Below are positions 17,646 through 27,005 of a DNA stretch of 64,000 bases, in pieces; within the stretch, counting starts at the first letter, position 1; each line of letters opens with the position of its first letter. The DNA comes from Nocardia coubleae NBRC 108252 (GTDB lineage: Bacteria; Actinomycetota; Actinomycetes; Mycobacteriales; Mycobacteriaceae): NCBI RefSeq assembly GCF_001612805.1, contig NZ_BDBD01000011.1:744001-808000 (forward strand), written 5' to 3'. The position numbers and the translations under genes are program-made. The notes beneath the pieces were generated by a model that was not told the DNA's origin, ran no database searches, and saw only the letters and a list, made by a program, of their open reading frames with translations.

Positions 17646-18844
17646 GCGCACCTGGTCGGACCACAGCGCCCGAGACCCGGTCTCGACCGGCGTCCGTTCC
17701 GCGGGGCTTCGGCAAGCTCTCTGCGAGGCAGCAGCCGAGAAGGGTGAGCCGGTGGGCGCACCACCCCCTCGTCGTCGCTGTCGCGGCCATGCTGGCCGCC
17801 GGAGTGATCGGGCTGATCCTGGCCGCCGTCGCGGGCGCCGCCCCCGGCGCCACGATGACAGCGCTGTGGGAGGGCATGTTCGGCAGCGACTACGCCGTGG
17901 GCGCCTCGCTCAATGTCGCGGCCACGCTGATGCTGGTGGCCGTGGGGTTCACCATCGCCCACCGCGCCGGGCTGGTCAATGTCGGTGGTGAGGGCCAGAT
18001 CTGCGCCGGTGGGATCGCCGCCACCGCGATCGGCACCACCCTCACCGGCACGCCCGCCGCGATCACGGTGCCAACGGTATTGCTCGGGGCGGCGGCCGCG
18101 GGCTGGCTGTGGGCCGCGATCGCGGCGTATCTGCGGGTCGCGCGCGGCACCAGCGAGATCATCACCACGCTGCTGCTCAACTTCGTCGGCCTGGCGCTGG
18201 TGCTGCTCGTCGTGCACGAGCCCGCGCTGCTGCGTCAGCCGGTGACCTCCTCGGAGACCCTGCCACAATCCGAGCAGCTCGCCGACGCCGCGCATCTGCC
18301 CCTGCTCGGTATCGAACGCTCCCCCGCGACCATCGCCCTGTGGATCGCCGTGCTCGCCGCGTTCGGCACCGCGATTCTGGTGCGCCACACCGCACTCGGT
18401 ACCCGGTTGCGTGCGGTCGGGCTCAATCCCGACGCGGCGGCGAGGCTGGGTTTGCCGGTGGGCCGACTGCGTTTCCTCAGCCTCTCGGCGGCGGGTGCGT
18501 TCGCGGGCGTCGCGGGCGGACTGCTGGTGGCGACGGCGCCGTTCGTCCTCGCCGAGGGATTCTCCTCCGGGTACGGGTTCTCCGGGCTGGTCGTCGGGCT
18601 GCTGGCACGTGGCTCCCTGAGCGCCGTCGTCGCGGTGTCGCTCCTGCTCGGATTCCTCGTCTCCGGTGGGATCAACCTGCAGCTGGCCGCGAACGTGCCC
18701 GCCTCGACCATCGCGGTCGTGGAGTCCCTGATGATCGTCTTCATCGCGGGCGCTGCCATCTGGACAGCCCGAACGCGTAAAGCCGCTGCGTCACAACCAG
18801 TTCCCGACACGAGCACCATCGACGTGGCAGGAGCGAGCCGATGA
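17642..18844 (+). CDS. ABC importer permease 1 (BPD_transp_2 type)
   Basis: This 400-residue inner-membrane protein has about nine hydrophobic segments and a Ser/Arg-rich cytoplasmic N-terminus of ~40 residues. The segment NVGGEGQICAGG (~115) and the later GTRLRAVGLNPDAAARLGL (EAA-like loop facing the ATPase) are typical of NupP-type permeases of BMP importers. ATG 17642 overlaps the ATPase stop as ATGA. It forms a heterodimer with the next permease. Confidence 0.9.
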   Translation: MSAPGRTTAPETRSRPASVPRGFGKLSARQQPRRVSRWAHHPLVVAVAAMLAAGVIGLILAAVAGAAPGATMTALWEGMFGSDYAVGASLNVAATLMLVAVGFTIAHRAGLVNVGGEGQICAGGIAATAIGTTLTGTPAAITVPTVLLGAAAAGWLWAAIAAYLRVARGTSEIITTLLLNFVGLALVLLVVHEPALLRQPVTSSETLPQSEQLADAAHLPLLGIERSPATIALWIAVLAAFGTAILVRHTALGTRLRAVGLNPDAAARLGLPVGRLRFLSLSAAGAFAGVAGGLLVATAPFVLAEGFSSGYGFSGLVVGLLARGSLSAVVAVSLLLGFLVSGGINLQLAANVPASTIAVVESLMIVFIAGAAIWTARTRKAAASQPVPDTSTIDVAGASR

Positions 18845-19767
18845 GCCTCGACACGGTCACCGACATCGCCACCAGCGGCATCGGCTTCACCCTGCCCATC
18901 CTCGTCGCGGCGAGCGGTGAGCTGGTCAGTGAGCGCGCGGGCGTGCTCAATCTGAGCCTCGAGGCGATGATGCTCACCGGCGCGTTCGCGGGCGTACTCG
19001 GTGCGGTCGCCACCGGGTCGCCGGTGCTCGGCACGACCACCGCGGTGCTGGCCGCCCTGATATTCGGTGCATTACAGGCCGTCTGGAGTATCGGACTGCG
19101 TGCCGACCAGATCGTCGTCGGCATCGCGAGCAACGCGCTCGCTCTCGGCGCGACCACCTACGGCGCACGCCTGCTGCTCGCCGACGGCAAAGGGCACAGC
19201 GTTGTGGGCTTCGAGGCACTGAGAATTCCTGTGCTGCACAATATTCCGGTCATCGGTCCGGCTCTGTTCGGGCAGACCGTACTCGGATACCTGTGCATCG
19301 CCCTCGTCGCGGGGTCGGCGTTCGTGTTCTCCCGCCGCACCAAAATGGGCCTGATGATCGACGCGATCGGCGAGGACGCCGTCGCCGCCGACCGCACCGG
19401 CCTGCCCGTGCGCGCCATCCGCTACGGCTGCGTGCTGCTCGCCGCGTTCGCCGCGGGCCTCGGCGGCGCGCAGCTGGCGCTGTCGGAGGTGCACTCGTTC
19501 AGCGACAACATGACCGGCGGCATCGGGTATCTGGCCGTGGTCGCGGTGATCGCGGGCCGCTGGCGAGCGCTCGGCGTCATCTGGGCGTCGGTGTTCTTCG
19601 GCATCGCCCAGGCGCTGCAGTTCGCGTTGCCCGCGCTCGGTGTCGACGTGCCGTTCGCGCTGCTGGTGATGCTGCCGTATCTGATCGCGATCGTCGCCGT
19701 GAGCGGTCTGGTCGGCAACAGCCGTGCACCGCGCGACCTGACCGTCGCCTTCGCCCGAACCTCCTGA
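18841..19767 (+). CDS. ABC importer permease 2 (BPD_transp_2 type)
   Basis: This 308-residue polytopic protein starts four bases inside the previous gene (ATGA). The conserved SERAGVLNLSLEAMML near residue 30 and TKMGLMIDAIGEDAVAADRTGL (ATPase-contact loop) identify it as the NupQ-type partner permease. With the lipoprotein, ATPase and permease 1 it completes the importer. Confidence 0.9.
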   Translation: MSLDTVTDIATSGIGFTLPILVAASGELVSERAGVLNLSLEAMMLTGAFAGVLGAVATGSPVLGTTTAVLAALIFGALQAVWSIGLRADQIVVGIASNALALGATTYGARLLLADGKGHSVVGFEALRIPVLHNIPVIGPALFGQTVLGYLCIALVAGSAFVFSRRTKMGLMIDAIGEDAVAADRTGLPVRAIRYGCVLLAAFAAGLGGAQLALSEVHSFSDNMTGGIGYLAVVAVIAGRWRALGVIWASVFFGIAQALQFALPALGVDVPFALLVMLPYLIAIVAVSGLVGNSRAPRDLTVAFARTS

Positions 19768-19791
19768 CCCACCGCTTCCGAGGAGCCACCG

Positions 19792-20772
19792 ATGACTCTG
19801 ATCCTGTCGCATTCCGATGTGGCCGCCCTGATCGACCGCGACGAGGTGCTCGCCGCCGTCGAAGGCGCGCACGCCGACCTCGCGCTCGGCACGGCGGTGG
19901 TCCCCGCGCCGCCCGCGGTCGGTGTCGGCGCCACCGCCTTCGTTCCGATGGTCGCCGCCGCCGAATCCGCCGGGGCCGCCGCCGTGAAACTGCTCGCCGA
20001 CCTCCCCGCCAACCGGGAACGCGGACTGCCGGTACAGCGCTCGGTGATCCTGGTGACCTCCGCGCTCGACGGCAGCTGCGAGGCGCTCGTCGACGGACGG
20101 CTCGTCACCGCCGTGCGTACGGCCGCTGCCAGCGCGGTGGCGACCAAATATCTTGCCAGGCAGGAGAGTTCCACACTGGGGTTGATCGGAGCCGGTGCGC
20201 TGGCGATCGAGCACACCCGCGCCGTCGCCCGGGTACGCGACATCGAGACCGTGCTGGTCTGGTCGCGCTCCCCCGCCACCGTCGAGCGGTTCCGCGCTGC
20301 GATCGCCGACCTCGGGCTGGAGGTGCGGGCGATGCCGTCACCGGAGTCGGTGACACGGGCGGCCGACGTGCTGTGCACCCTCACCCCCGCACGGGAGCCG
20401 ATCGTGCGCGGTGACTGGTTCGGCGAGGGGCTGCACGTGAACGCGGTCGGCGCCCCGCCACGCGCCGATCACCGCGAGGTCGACGGGGCTGCCATGCGCC
20501 GGGCGCGCGTGATCGTAGACTCGGTTTCGACAACGCTCACCAAGTCGGGCGACACGCTGCTGGCCATCGCCGACGGCGCGATCACCGAAGCCGAGGTGAG
20601 CACCGAACTGGGCCAGGTGATTCTCGGCCGGGCGGCCGGCCGAGCCGGCCCACGCGACATCACCCTGTTCAACTCGGTCGGTATCGGCCTGCAAGATCTC
20701 GTCACCGCCCGCCTGCTCATCGACAAGGCCCGCGCCCAGGGCCGCGGAACGGAAGTGGAGCTCAGCGCATGA
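19792..20772 (+). CDS. Ornithine cyclodeaminase / mu-crystallin family enzyme
   Basis: This 326-residue NAD(P)-dependent enzyme has a dinucleotide-binding motif LGLIGAGALAIEHTRA at ~135-150 and the catalytic-domain signature DGRLVTAVRTAAASAVATKYLAR. Family members include ornithine cyclodeaminase, alanine dehydrogenase and various imine reductases, so the exact reaction is open. Placement between importer permeases and a nucleoside deaminase, 24 bases after one and overlapping the other, suggests it acts on the imported compound or its product. Confidence 0.85.
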   Translation: MTLILSHSDVAALIDRDEVLAAVEGAHADLALGTAVVPAPPAVGVGATAFVPMVAAAESAGAAAVKLLADLPANRERGLPVQRSVILVTSALDGSCEALVDGRLVTAVRTAAASAVATKYLARQESSTLGLIGAGALAIEHTRAVARVRDIETVLVWSRSPATVERFRAAIADLGLEVRAMPSPESVTRAADVLCTLTPAREPIVRGDWFGEGLHVNAVGAPPRADHREVDGAAMRRARVIVDSVSTTLTKSGDTLLAIADGAITEAEVSTELGQVILGRAAGRAGPRDITLFNSVGIGLQDLVTARLLIDKARAQGRGTEVELSA

Positions 20773-21233
20773 CCACACTCACCGACACCGACATCGCCTA
20801 CCTGCGCCGGGCCATCGACCTCGCTGCCCAGGCGGCAGTGCTCGGTGACCGGCCGTTCGGTGCCGTCACCGTCGACCGCGACGGTACGGTGCTCGCCGAA
20901 TCCGCGAATGCCGTCGCCACCACCGGCGATGTCACCACCCATGCCGAGCTGGTCGCGATCACCGCCGCCTCCGCCACCGGCAAGGCCGAGGCGCTGCGTG
21001 GCGCCACCGTGTACGCCAGCGGTGAGCCGTGCCCGATGTGCGCCGCCGCGATGGTGTGGGCCCAGGTGGGTCGCATCGTGTTCGCGGCGGCGGCCTCGGA
21101 GTTCGGGCCGATCCTCGGGCCGGGAGCCAGCTTCACCTTGAGCTGCGCCGACGTGGTCGCCAGTTCGAATGTGGCCATCGAGGTGAGCGGGCCGCACCTC
21201 GGCGACGAGGCACTCGCGGTGTTCCGGTCCTGA
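20769..21233 (+). CDS. Zinc-dependent nucleoside/nucleobase deaminase
   Basis: This 154-residue cytidine-deaminase-fold enzyme has catalytic THAEL (H58, E60) and the zinc site EPCPMC (C88, C91). The size and motif suit the guanine/tRNA-adenosine deaminase branch (GuaD or TadA-like), but its place as last gene of a nucleoside-type importer operon argues for a small-molecule substrate such as guanine or a modified base. ATG 20769 overlaps the previous gene (ATGA). It converges on the MHS transporter gene with a 4-base gap. Confidence 0.88.
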   Translation: MTTLTDTDIAYLRRAIDLAAQAAVLGDRPFGAVTVDRDGTVLAESANAVATTGDVTTHAELVAITAASATGKAEALRGATVYASGEPCPMCAAAMVWAQVGRIVFAAAASEFGPILGPGASFTLSCADVVASSNVAIEVSGPHLGDEALAVFRS

Positions 21234-21237
21234 GGAC

Positions 21238-22620
21238 CTACTTCACCGGGACAGCGGGATCGAGCCCCTCGACGAGTTCCACCGGCTCGCCGAGCTCGCG
21301 CTGTTCCTCGAGGGCCTCCGGCGTGCCGGGCACCTGGGTGCCACGCAGCGACATGCCCTTGGTCTCGATCAGGAAGTAGGCCGCGATCAGGCCGACCAGA
21401 CACGCGCCGAACATGTAGTAGGCCGGGAACAGGTTGTCGCCGGTCAGCTCGATGAGCGACTGGTTGATCACCGGCGCGGTGCCACCGAAGATCGAGGTGG
21501 CCACGTTGTAGCCGATCGCCACACCCGCGAACCGCACGATGGTCGGGAACATGGCCGGGAAGGTCGCCGAAATGGTGGCCAGCTGCGGCGCGTAGAGCAG
21601 GCCGAGGATGGCGAAGCCGATGATGGCGCCGGTGAGCGAGGTGCCGATCAGGATGTACACCGGGATCACCGTGATCATCAGCGCCGCGCAGGAGAACAAC
21701 CACATCGGCCTGCGACCGATCCGGTCCGAGAGCGCACCGAGGAACGGCAGGGTCAGCAGCATCACGATCTGGCCGATCAGCGGCACGAGCAGCGCGTCGG
21801 ATTCCGCCATGCCGATGGTGTTGCCGAGATAGGTCGGCGTGTAGCTCAGCAGGGAGTAATTCACCACGTTCAGGGCGATGACCAGACCGAAAAGCGTCAG
21901 CACCGGGCGCAGATATTTGGTCAACAGATCGCGATAGACCCCGACCGTTTCCTCGGTCTCGTCTTTCGCCTCGATTTCGCGGAATACCGGGGTGTCCTCG
22001 ACCCGGCTGCGCAGATACATACCGATCAAGCCGAGCGGTGCGGCGATCAGGAACGGAATGCGCCAGCCCCACGATTCCATGCTCGTGGCGTCGAGCACAT
22101 TCACCAGCAGCAGCGCCGTCAGATTGCCGAGCGTGAAACCGGCGAGTGTGCCCACTTCGAGGAAACTGCCGTAGAAACCACGTTTACGGTCGGGCGCGTA
22201 TTCGGCCATGAACGTCGCCGCGCCACCGTATTCACCACCGGCGGACAGACCCTGCACCATGCGCAGTGCGTACAGCAGGATCGGCGCGGCGATGCCGATG
22301 ACCTCGTAACTCGGGATCAGACCGACGGCGAGGGTGGACCCGGCCATCAGGATGATGGTCATCGCGAGCACGCGTTTGCGGCCGATGCGGTCACCGAGCG
22401 GACCCCAGATCATGCCGCCGATCGGGCGGATCAGAAAGGAGACCGCGAAACCGAGCAGCGTATAGATAACGCTGGATCCGGTTCCGTCGCCGGGGAAAAG
22501 CGATGCCGCGATATAGGTGGCGAGGTAGGCGTAGACGCCGTAGTCGAACCATTCGACCGCATTTCCGATCGCCGATGCACCGATTGCCCGGTGCAACACC
22601 GATTTCGATTCCTGAGACAT
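21238..22620 (-). CDS. MFS transporter of the metabolite:H+ symporter (MHS/ProP) family
   Basis: This 460-residue, 12-helix transporter has an N-terminal AIGNAVEWFDYGVYAYLATY characteristic of MHS transporters such as ProP and KgtP, the loop motif GPLGDRIGRKRVL, and SAGGEYGGAATFMAEYAP. It should import a carboxylate or a compatible solute with protons. ATG 22620 is preferred over an upstream ATG because GAGAGG stands 7 bases before it. It is convergent with the deaminase gene and downstream of the sigma factor gene, on the same strand but separated by 57 bases. Confidence 0.9.
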   Translation of the reverse strand: MSQESKSVLHRAIGASAIGNAVEWFDYGVYAYLATYIAASLFPGDGTGSSVIYTLLGFAVSFLIRPIGGMIWGPLGDRIGRKRVLAMTIILMAGSTLAVGLIPSYEVIGIAAPILLYALRMVQGLSAGGEYGGAATFMAEYAPDRKRGFYGSFLEVGTLAGFTLGNLTALLLVNVLDATSMESWGWRIPFLIAAPLGLIGMYLRSRVEDTPVFREIEAKDETEETVGVYRDLLTKYLRPVLTLFGLVIALNVVNYSLLSYTPTYLGNTIGMAESDALLVPLIGQIVMLLTLPFLGALSDRIGRRPMWLFSCAALMITVIPVYILIGTSLTGAIIGFAILGLLYAPQLATISATFPAMFPTIVRFAGVAIGYNVATSIFGGTAPVINQSLIELTGDNLFPAYYMFGACLVGLIAAYFLIETKGMSLRGTQVPGTPEALEEQRELGEPVELVEGLDPAVPVK

Positions 22621-22677
22621 CCACAAACCTCTCGTCGTCGCCATTCCGGACTACCCGATCGGTACGCGGACAAAACT

Positions 22678-23970
22678 TTACGCTTGTGTGTCGCTGGGTC
22701 TGAGTGCCTGGAGTTTGCCCGCGAGCACGGCCTTCTCGCGGTCGTTGCGGCAGCGCCGGATCGCCTCGGTGAGCTCGCCGCGCGCCTCCTCGACGCGGCC
22801 GAGGCGGATCAGCAGTTCCCCACGCACGCTCGGCAGCAGATGCGACGACGACAACACTCCCCCGGCCGCCAGCTCGTCGACGACGGCGAGACCCGCGGCC
22901 GCTCCGGCGGCCATCGACACCGCGACGGCCCGGTTCAGTTCGACCACCGGTGAGGGCGCGAGCCTGCCGAGTGCCTCGTACAGCAGCACGATGCGCTCCC
23001 AGTTCGTCTGCTCGACCGACGGGGCGACGGCGTGGCACTCGGCGATCGCGGCCTGCAGTCCGTAGGCGCCGAGCCCACGCCCGACCTGTTCGGCCTTGGC
23101 CAGGGCGGCGCGGCCGCGCCGGATCGCGGTCCGGTCCCAGCGGCGCCGGTCCTGCTGCTCGAGCAGGACCGGTTCGCCGTCGGGTCCGGTGCGGGCGGGG
23201 AACCGGGCGGCGGTGAGTTCGAGCAGGGCGAGCAGACCGTAGACCTCGGGTTCGCCGGGCATCAGCCGGGCGAGCACCCGGGCCAGGCGCTGCGCTTCCC
23301 CGGCGAGGTCGAACCGGATCAGGTCGCCGCCGCTGCTCGCCGTCGATCCCTCGGTGAAGATCAGATAGATCACGCCGAGCACCGAACCGAGCCGCTCGCG
23401 GCGTTCGGCGAGCGGCGGCACCTCGAACGGCACCCGTGCCGCGGCCAGGGTCTTCTTGGCCCGGGTGATCCGTGCCTGCACGGTCGCGGTCGGCACCAGG
23501 CAGGCCGCGGCGATCTCGTCGCTGGTCAGACCGCCGACCACGCGCAGGGTCAGCGCCAGCCGCGCCTCGCGCGAGAGCACCGGATGGCAGGCGATGAAGA
23601 TCAGCGCGAGGACGTCGTCGTCGATCTGCTCGGGATCCCACACCGGTTCACCGGCGGGGGCCGGCTCGCCACCGGTGAACGCACCGCCCTCGCCGAGTCC
23701 GGCGGCGAGGGCGGTGTAGCGCTCGTCCAGGGCGGCGCGACGGCGGAACGCGTCGATCGCGCGCCGTCGTCCGGTGGTGAGCAACCACCCGGCCGGATGC
23801 GCGGGCACACCGTCGCGCGGCCACGTCACCAAGGCCTCGGCCAGTGCCTCCTGGGCGAGGTCCTCGGCCATCGCGAAGTCGCCGGTATACCGGGCAAGCG
23901 CGCCGACGATGCGCGCCGACTCGATCCGCCATACGGCGGCGACCGCCGCACGTCCGGTGTGCTCCGTCAT
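22678..23970 (-). CDS. ECF sigma factor of the ECF42 type
   Basis: This 430-residue protein has sigma2 (GDFAMAEDLAQEALAEAL, then WLLTTGRRRAIDAFRR), sigma4 (LTSDEIAAACLVPTATVQARITRAKKTL), and a ~220-residue C-terminal TPR-like extension. That extension and the adjacent DGPF-domain gene are the marks of ECF42 sigma factors, which have no classic anti-sigma factor and depend on the extension for activity. Its start is only 4 bases after the DGPF gene stop, so the two are co-transcribed. Its targets cannot be read from here beyond the likely autoregulated operon. Confidence 0.9.
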   Translation of the reverse strand: MTEHTGRAAVAAVWRIESARIVGALARYTGDFAMAEDLAQEALAEALVTWPRDGVPAHPAGWLLTTGRRRAIDAFRRRAALDERYTALAAGLGEGGAFTGGEPAPAGEPVWDPEQIDDDVLALIFIACHPVLSREARLALTLRVVGGLTSDEIAAACLVPTATVQARITRAKKTLAAARVPFEVPPLAERRERLGSVLGVIYLIFTEGSTASSGGDLIRFDLAGEAQRLARVLARLMPGEPEVYGLLALLELTAARFPARTGPDGEPVLLEQQDRRRWDRTAIRRGRAALAKAEQVGRGLGAYGLQAAIAECHAVAPSVEQTNWERIVLLYEALGRLAPSPVVELNRAVAVSMAAGAAAGLAVVDELAAGGVLSSSHLLPSVRGELLIRLGRVEEARGELTEAIRRCRNDREKAVLAGKLQALRPSDTQA

Positions 23971-23974
23971 CGCC

Positions 23975-24394
23975 TCAGAGCTGCCCGGTGGACTCGCGCC
24001 AGGCGCGTTCCTTCTGTACCCAGACGTTGTCCTTGGGGAATTCGTCGATGGAGGGCACCCGCCGGATCTCGGTCTTGATGCCGGGACCGGTCATCGGCAT
24101 CCGCTTGGCCCACTCGACGGCCTCTTCCTTCGATGCCACGTTGAGGATGTAGTACCCGCCGAACAGTTCCTTGGTCTCGCCGTAGGGACCGTCAGTAACG
24201 ACCGGCGGCTCGGACGAGTAGTCGACGACAACGCCCTCGGCGGCGTCCTCGAGCCCTTCCGCGGCGACGAGCACGCCCGCACGGATGAGCTCGTCGTTGA
24301 ACTTGCCCATCGTGTCGAGCATCTCGTCGAAGCTGACGTTCTCGAACTCGGCGAAGGCCTCGTCGGTGGCGCGCATGATCAGCATGTACTTCAT
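23975..24394 (-). CDS. YCII/DGPF-domain protein
   Basis: This 139-residue cytoplasmic protein begins MKYMLIMRATDEA and carries TDGPYGETKELFGGYYIL, the DGPF motif with Tyr in the last position. YCII-fold proteins of this kind are regularly encoded beside ECF42 sigma factors; their activity is unknown, although the fold resembles small dehydratase/chlorohydrolase-like enzymes. It is the first gene of the two-gene operon with the sigma factor. The 188-base gap to the divergent crotonase gene contains an AT-rich patch (24485-24505) likely to be promoter DNA. Confidence 0.88.
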   Translation of the reverse strand: MKYMLIMRATDEAFAEFENVSFDEMLDTMGKFNDELIRAGVLVAAEGLEDAAEGVVVDYSSEPPVVTDGPYGETKELFGGYYILNVASKEEAVEWAKRMPMTGPGIKTEIRRVPSIDEFPKDNVWVQKERAWRESTGQL

Positions 24395-24582
24395 GGTGTG
24401 TCTCCTTCGGGTCGGTGCCCCTGGTGGGCGCTGCGTTCATCCGTAGGTCGAACGGGCACCGCGCGAATCGACACCCGCCGGAAATTCTTTCGCGAATTTT
24501 TTTCGGAGCCTACTTGCGACGTGGTACTTGTCGGTCGGGTTCCGTCCACGACCGGGCGGGACAACGAAGGCAGGAGTCGATC

Positions 24583-25362
24583 GTGAGCGCCGTTCTCGTC
24601 GAGATGCACGAGCATGTGCTCGTCGCCGTCATCAACCGGCCCGAGGCCATGAACGCGATCGACGGGGAGGTCAGCGCCCAGCTCGGCGCGGCCCTGGAAC
24701 AGGCCGACAACGATCGGGCCGTGCGGGCCTTCGTCCTCACCGGCGCGGGTGACCGGGCCTTCTGCGCCGGGGCGGATCTGCGCGCACTCGGGCGCGGTGA
24801 GTCGATTCTGGCTGCGGGACACGAACACTGGGGTATCGGTGGCTACATGCGCCACCCCATCAGCAAGCCGACCATCGCGGCCGTGAACGGGCTCGCGCTC
24901 GGTGGCGGTACCGAGCTGGTGCTGGCCAGCGACCTGGCCGTCGCGGCGTCGACCGCCACCTTCGGGCTGCCCGAGGTGGCACGCGGTCTCTTCGCCGCCG
25001 CGGGCGGGGCGTTCCGGCTGCCCGAACAGCTGCCGCGCAAGGTCGCCATGGAGATGATCCTGACCGGCGAGCCGATCACCGCCGCACGTGCGTTGGAGTT
25101 CGGACTGGTCAACCGGGTGGTCCCCGCCGACCGGGTCCTCGACACCGCGATGGAGCTGGCGACGCGGATCGCGGCGAACGCGCCACTGGCGGTGCAGGCG
25201 AATAAGCGGGTGGCGCTCGGCATCGTCGACGGCGCCCTGCCCGACGACGACGCCTGGGACCGGTCCGACCGCGAGATCGCCGAACTCACCCGTTCGGCGG
25301 ACGTCCGCGAGGGCCTGATGGCGTTCGTCGAGAAGCGCAGCCCGAACTGGCAGGCTCGCTGA
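24583..25362 (+). CDS. Enoyl-CoA hydratase/isomerase (crotonase) family protein
   Basis: This 259-residue crotonase has oxyanion-hole segments GDRAFCAGADLRAL and NGLALGGGTELVLASD, followed by FGLPEVARGLFAAAGG. Hydration or isomerisation of an enoyl-CoA in beta-oxidation is the likely role; crotonases also perform other CoA-ester reactions. GTG 24583 has GGCAGGAG upstream, and the frame further upstream is non-coding. The stop codon directly abuts the stop of the convergent membrane-protein gene. Confidence 0.88.
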   Translation: MSAVLVEMHEHVLVAVINRPEAMNAIDGEVSAQLGAALEQADNDRAVRAFVLTGAGDRAFCAGADLRALGRGESILAAGHEHWGIGGYMRHPISKPTIAAVNGLALGGGTELVLASDLAVAASTATFGLPEVARGLFAAAGGAFRLPEQLPRKVAMEMILTGEPITAARALEFGLVNRVVPADRVLDTAMELATRIAANAPLAVQANKRVALGIVDGALPDDDAWDRSDREIAELTRSADVREGLMAFVEKRSPNWQAR

Positions 25363-26181
25363 TCACCAGCCGCCCGTCATCAGGGCGGCGAGCCCGGGTG
25401 CCGGATCGAGCGCGGTGGTCACATTGGCGACCGTGACCACCGCGAACAGCAGGCCGAGGGCCACCGCGGCCAGCGCATAGGCGCCGAGGACGCGACCGGC
25501 CGCGCCTGCGCGACGCCGCCACAGCACGACACCGAGCCCGAGGAGCCCGGCCGACGCCGCCGCGGCGAGCGCGGCCATCGCGACGTGATAGCGCGCGAAG
25601 TCCTCGACCATCACCTCCAGTGCCGCCGGACCACCGGGGTAGTCGTCGAGCCCCTGCCCCACCTCGGTCAGTACCCCGGCCAGCGACGCGTCGGCCGCAC
25701 CGTCGACCGCCATCGGCAGCAAGGACGCGAACGGTGTCACGGCCCCTTGAATATTGGCAAGCACCGCCACCCCGGCGACCGCGAGCACCAGCGTGGTGAT
25801 CACCCCCGCCACCGCGAACATCGTTCGGTTCGGCTGCCGGGTGCGCAGCGACGACCGCCACAGCATCACCCCGAGCGCGACGAGCACGATCGACCACAGC
25901 AACGCCACCACCGCCTTCACGACGTGGTACCCGAACCAGTAGTCCACCGCCGCCTGCAGCTCGGGCGTGAGTTCGGCCTGTCCCGCTTGCCAATACGTGA
26001 CGAACGCGGACCGGAAACCCGCGCGCAGCGCGTGCTCGTCGGCGAAATCGGCACCGGGCAGCCACCCCGCCACCAGGGGCGGCGCGAATACGAACGCGAC
26101 GGCGAGCACAATCGCCGCGCCGAGGGCGACGACGAGACGACGGGCCGCGCCCGCGCCCGATGCTACGAAGACGGTGGACAC
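25363..26181 (-). CDS. Integral membrane protein of unknown function
   Basis: The 272-residue protein has an N-terminal hydrophobic segment, a ~70-residue extracytoplasmic stretch (DEHALRAGFRSAFVTYWQAGQ), and four further transmembrane helices separated by Arg-rich loops. GTG 26181 is chosen because AGGGAG precedes it with 5-base spacing. I do not recognise a family function; similar tat/tryptophan-associated-looking membrane proteins of mycolate actinomycetes are uncharacterised. It is divergent from the methyltransferase gene, with 111 bases between. Confidence 0.7.
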   Translation of the reverse strand: MSTVFVASGAGAARRLVVALGAAIVLAVAFVFAPPLVAGWLPGADFADEHALRAGFRSAFVTYWQAGQAELTPELQAAVDYWFGYHVVKAVVALLWSIVLVALGVMLWRSSLRTRQPNRTMFAVAGVITTLVLAVAGVAVLANIQGAVTPFASLLPMAVDGAADASLAGVLTEVGQGLDDYPGGPAALEVMVEDFARYHVAMAALAAAASAGLLGLGVVLWRRRAGAAGRVLGAYALAAVALGLLFAVVTVANVTTALDPAPGLAALMTGGW

Positions 26182-26292
26182 GGTCACTCCCTGTTCGGTA
26201 CGGGTGTTCGACGACCATTGTGACCGCGACGTGGCATCATGGCCGCTCGAACGGACGGACTCACACATTTCGATGGATTGAGGGGACCGAGC

Positions 26293-26994
26293 GTGACGAG
26301 CAGCAATTTCGCCTACACCGGGTGCGACAACCTGGAGGTGATGGCCGAAGCGATCAACTACAACAAATTTCTCCTCGACTGCGTCGAAAAGCATGTCACC
26401 ACAACGGATCTACGTGTGCTCGATTTCGGTGCGGGACAGGGCACCTATGCCGATCTGCTCGCCGAACGCGAGATCTTCCCCGAGTGTCTGGAACCGGACC
26501 CCGACCTGCAGAAAGTACTGCTGGCGAAGGGCTACAAAGTCGTCGACTGCGACACCGAGCCGCCCGAGGCCGAAAAATACGGGCTCATCTATTCTTTCAA
26601 TGTTTTCGAGCACATCAAGAACGATCAGGAAGCCGCCGAACACCTGGCGTCACTGTTGCGGCCCGGTGGCACGATGGTGATCTACGTGCCCGCGCTCGAG
26701 ATGCTGTTCTCCTCGATGGATGTGAAAGTCGAGCACTACCGCCGTTACCGGCGCACCCAACTGAACCGGATCCTGCGCAATGCCGGACTCGAGGTGGTGG
26801 ATTCGCGCTACTGCGATCCGATCGGCTTCTTCGCCACCATGGCCTACAAGCTGCTCGGCAACGACGACGGCAGCATCAATGTGCGCGCGCTCAAGCTCTA
26901 CGACCAGGTGGTCTTCCCGCTCAGCAAGGCCCTGCAGTCGGTGACCGGCAAGCTGTTCGGGAAGAACGTCCTGGTCGTCGCGAGAAAACCCTGA
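26293..26994 (+). CDS. Class I SAM-dependent methyltransferase
   Basis: The 233-residue protein has motif I LRVLDFGAGQGTYADLL near residue 40, an acidic loop (CLEPDP) for the SAM ribose, and post-motif FNVFEHIKNDQEAAEHLASLLRPGG. The later PALEMLFSSMDVKVEHYRRY and YCDPIGFFATM are seen in a group of bacterial methyltransferases linked to cell-envelope sugars and lipids. GTG 26293 has AGGGG 7 bases upstream and is preferred to the ATG at 26239, which lacks a ribosome site. The substrate is unknown. Confidence 0.8.
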   Translation: MTSSNFAYTGCDNLEVMAEAINYNKFLLDCVEKHVTTTDLRVLDFGAGQGTYADLLAEREIFPECLEPDPDLQKVLLAKGYKVVDCDTEPPEAEKYGLIYSFNVFEHIKNDQEAAEHLASLLRPGGTMVIYVPALEMLFSSMDVKVEHYRRYRRTQLNRILRNAGLEVVDSRYCDPIGFFATMAYKLLGNDDGSINVRALKLYDQVVFPLSKALQSVTGKLFGKNVLVVARKP

Positions 26995-27005
26995 GCCGGA
27001 AACGC

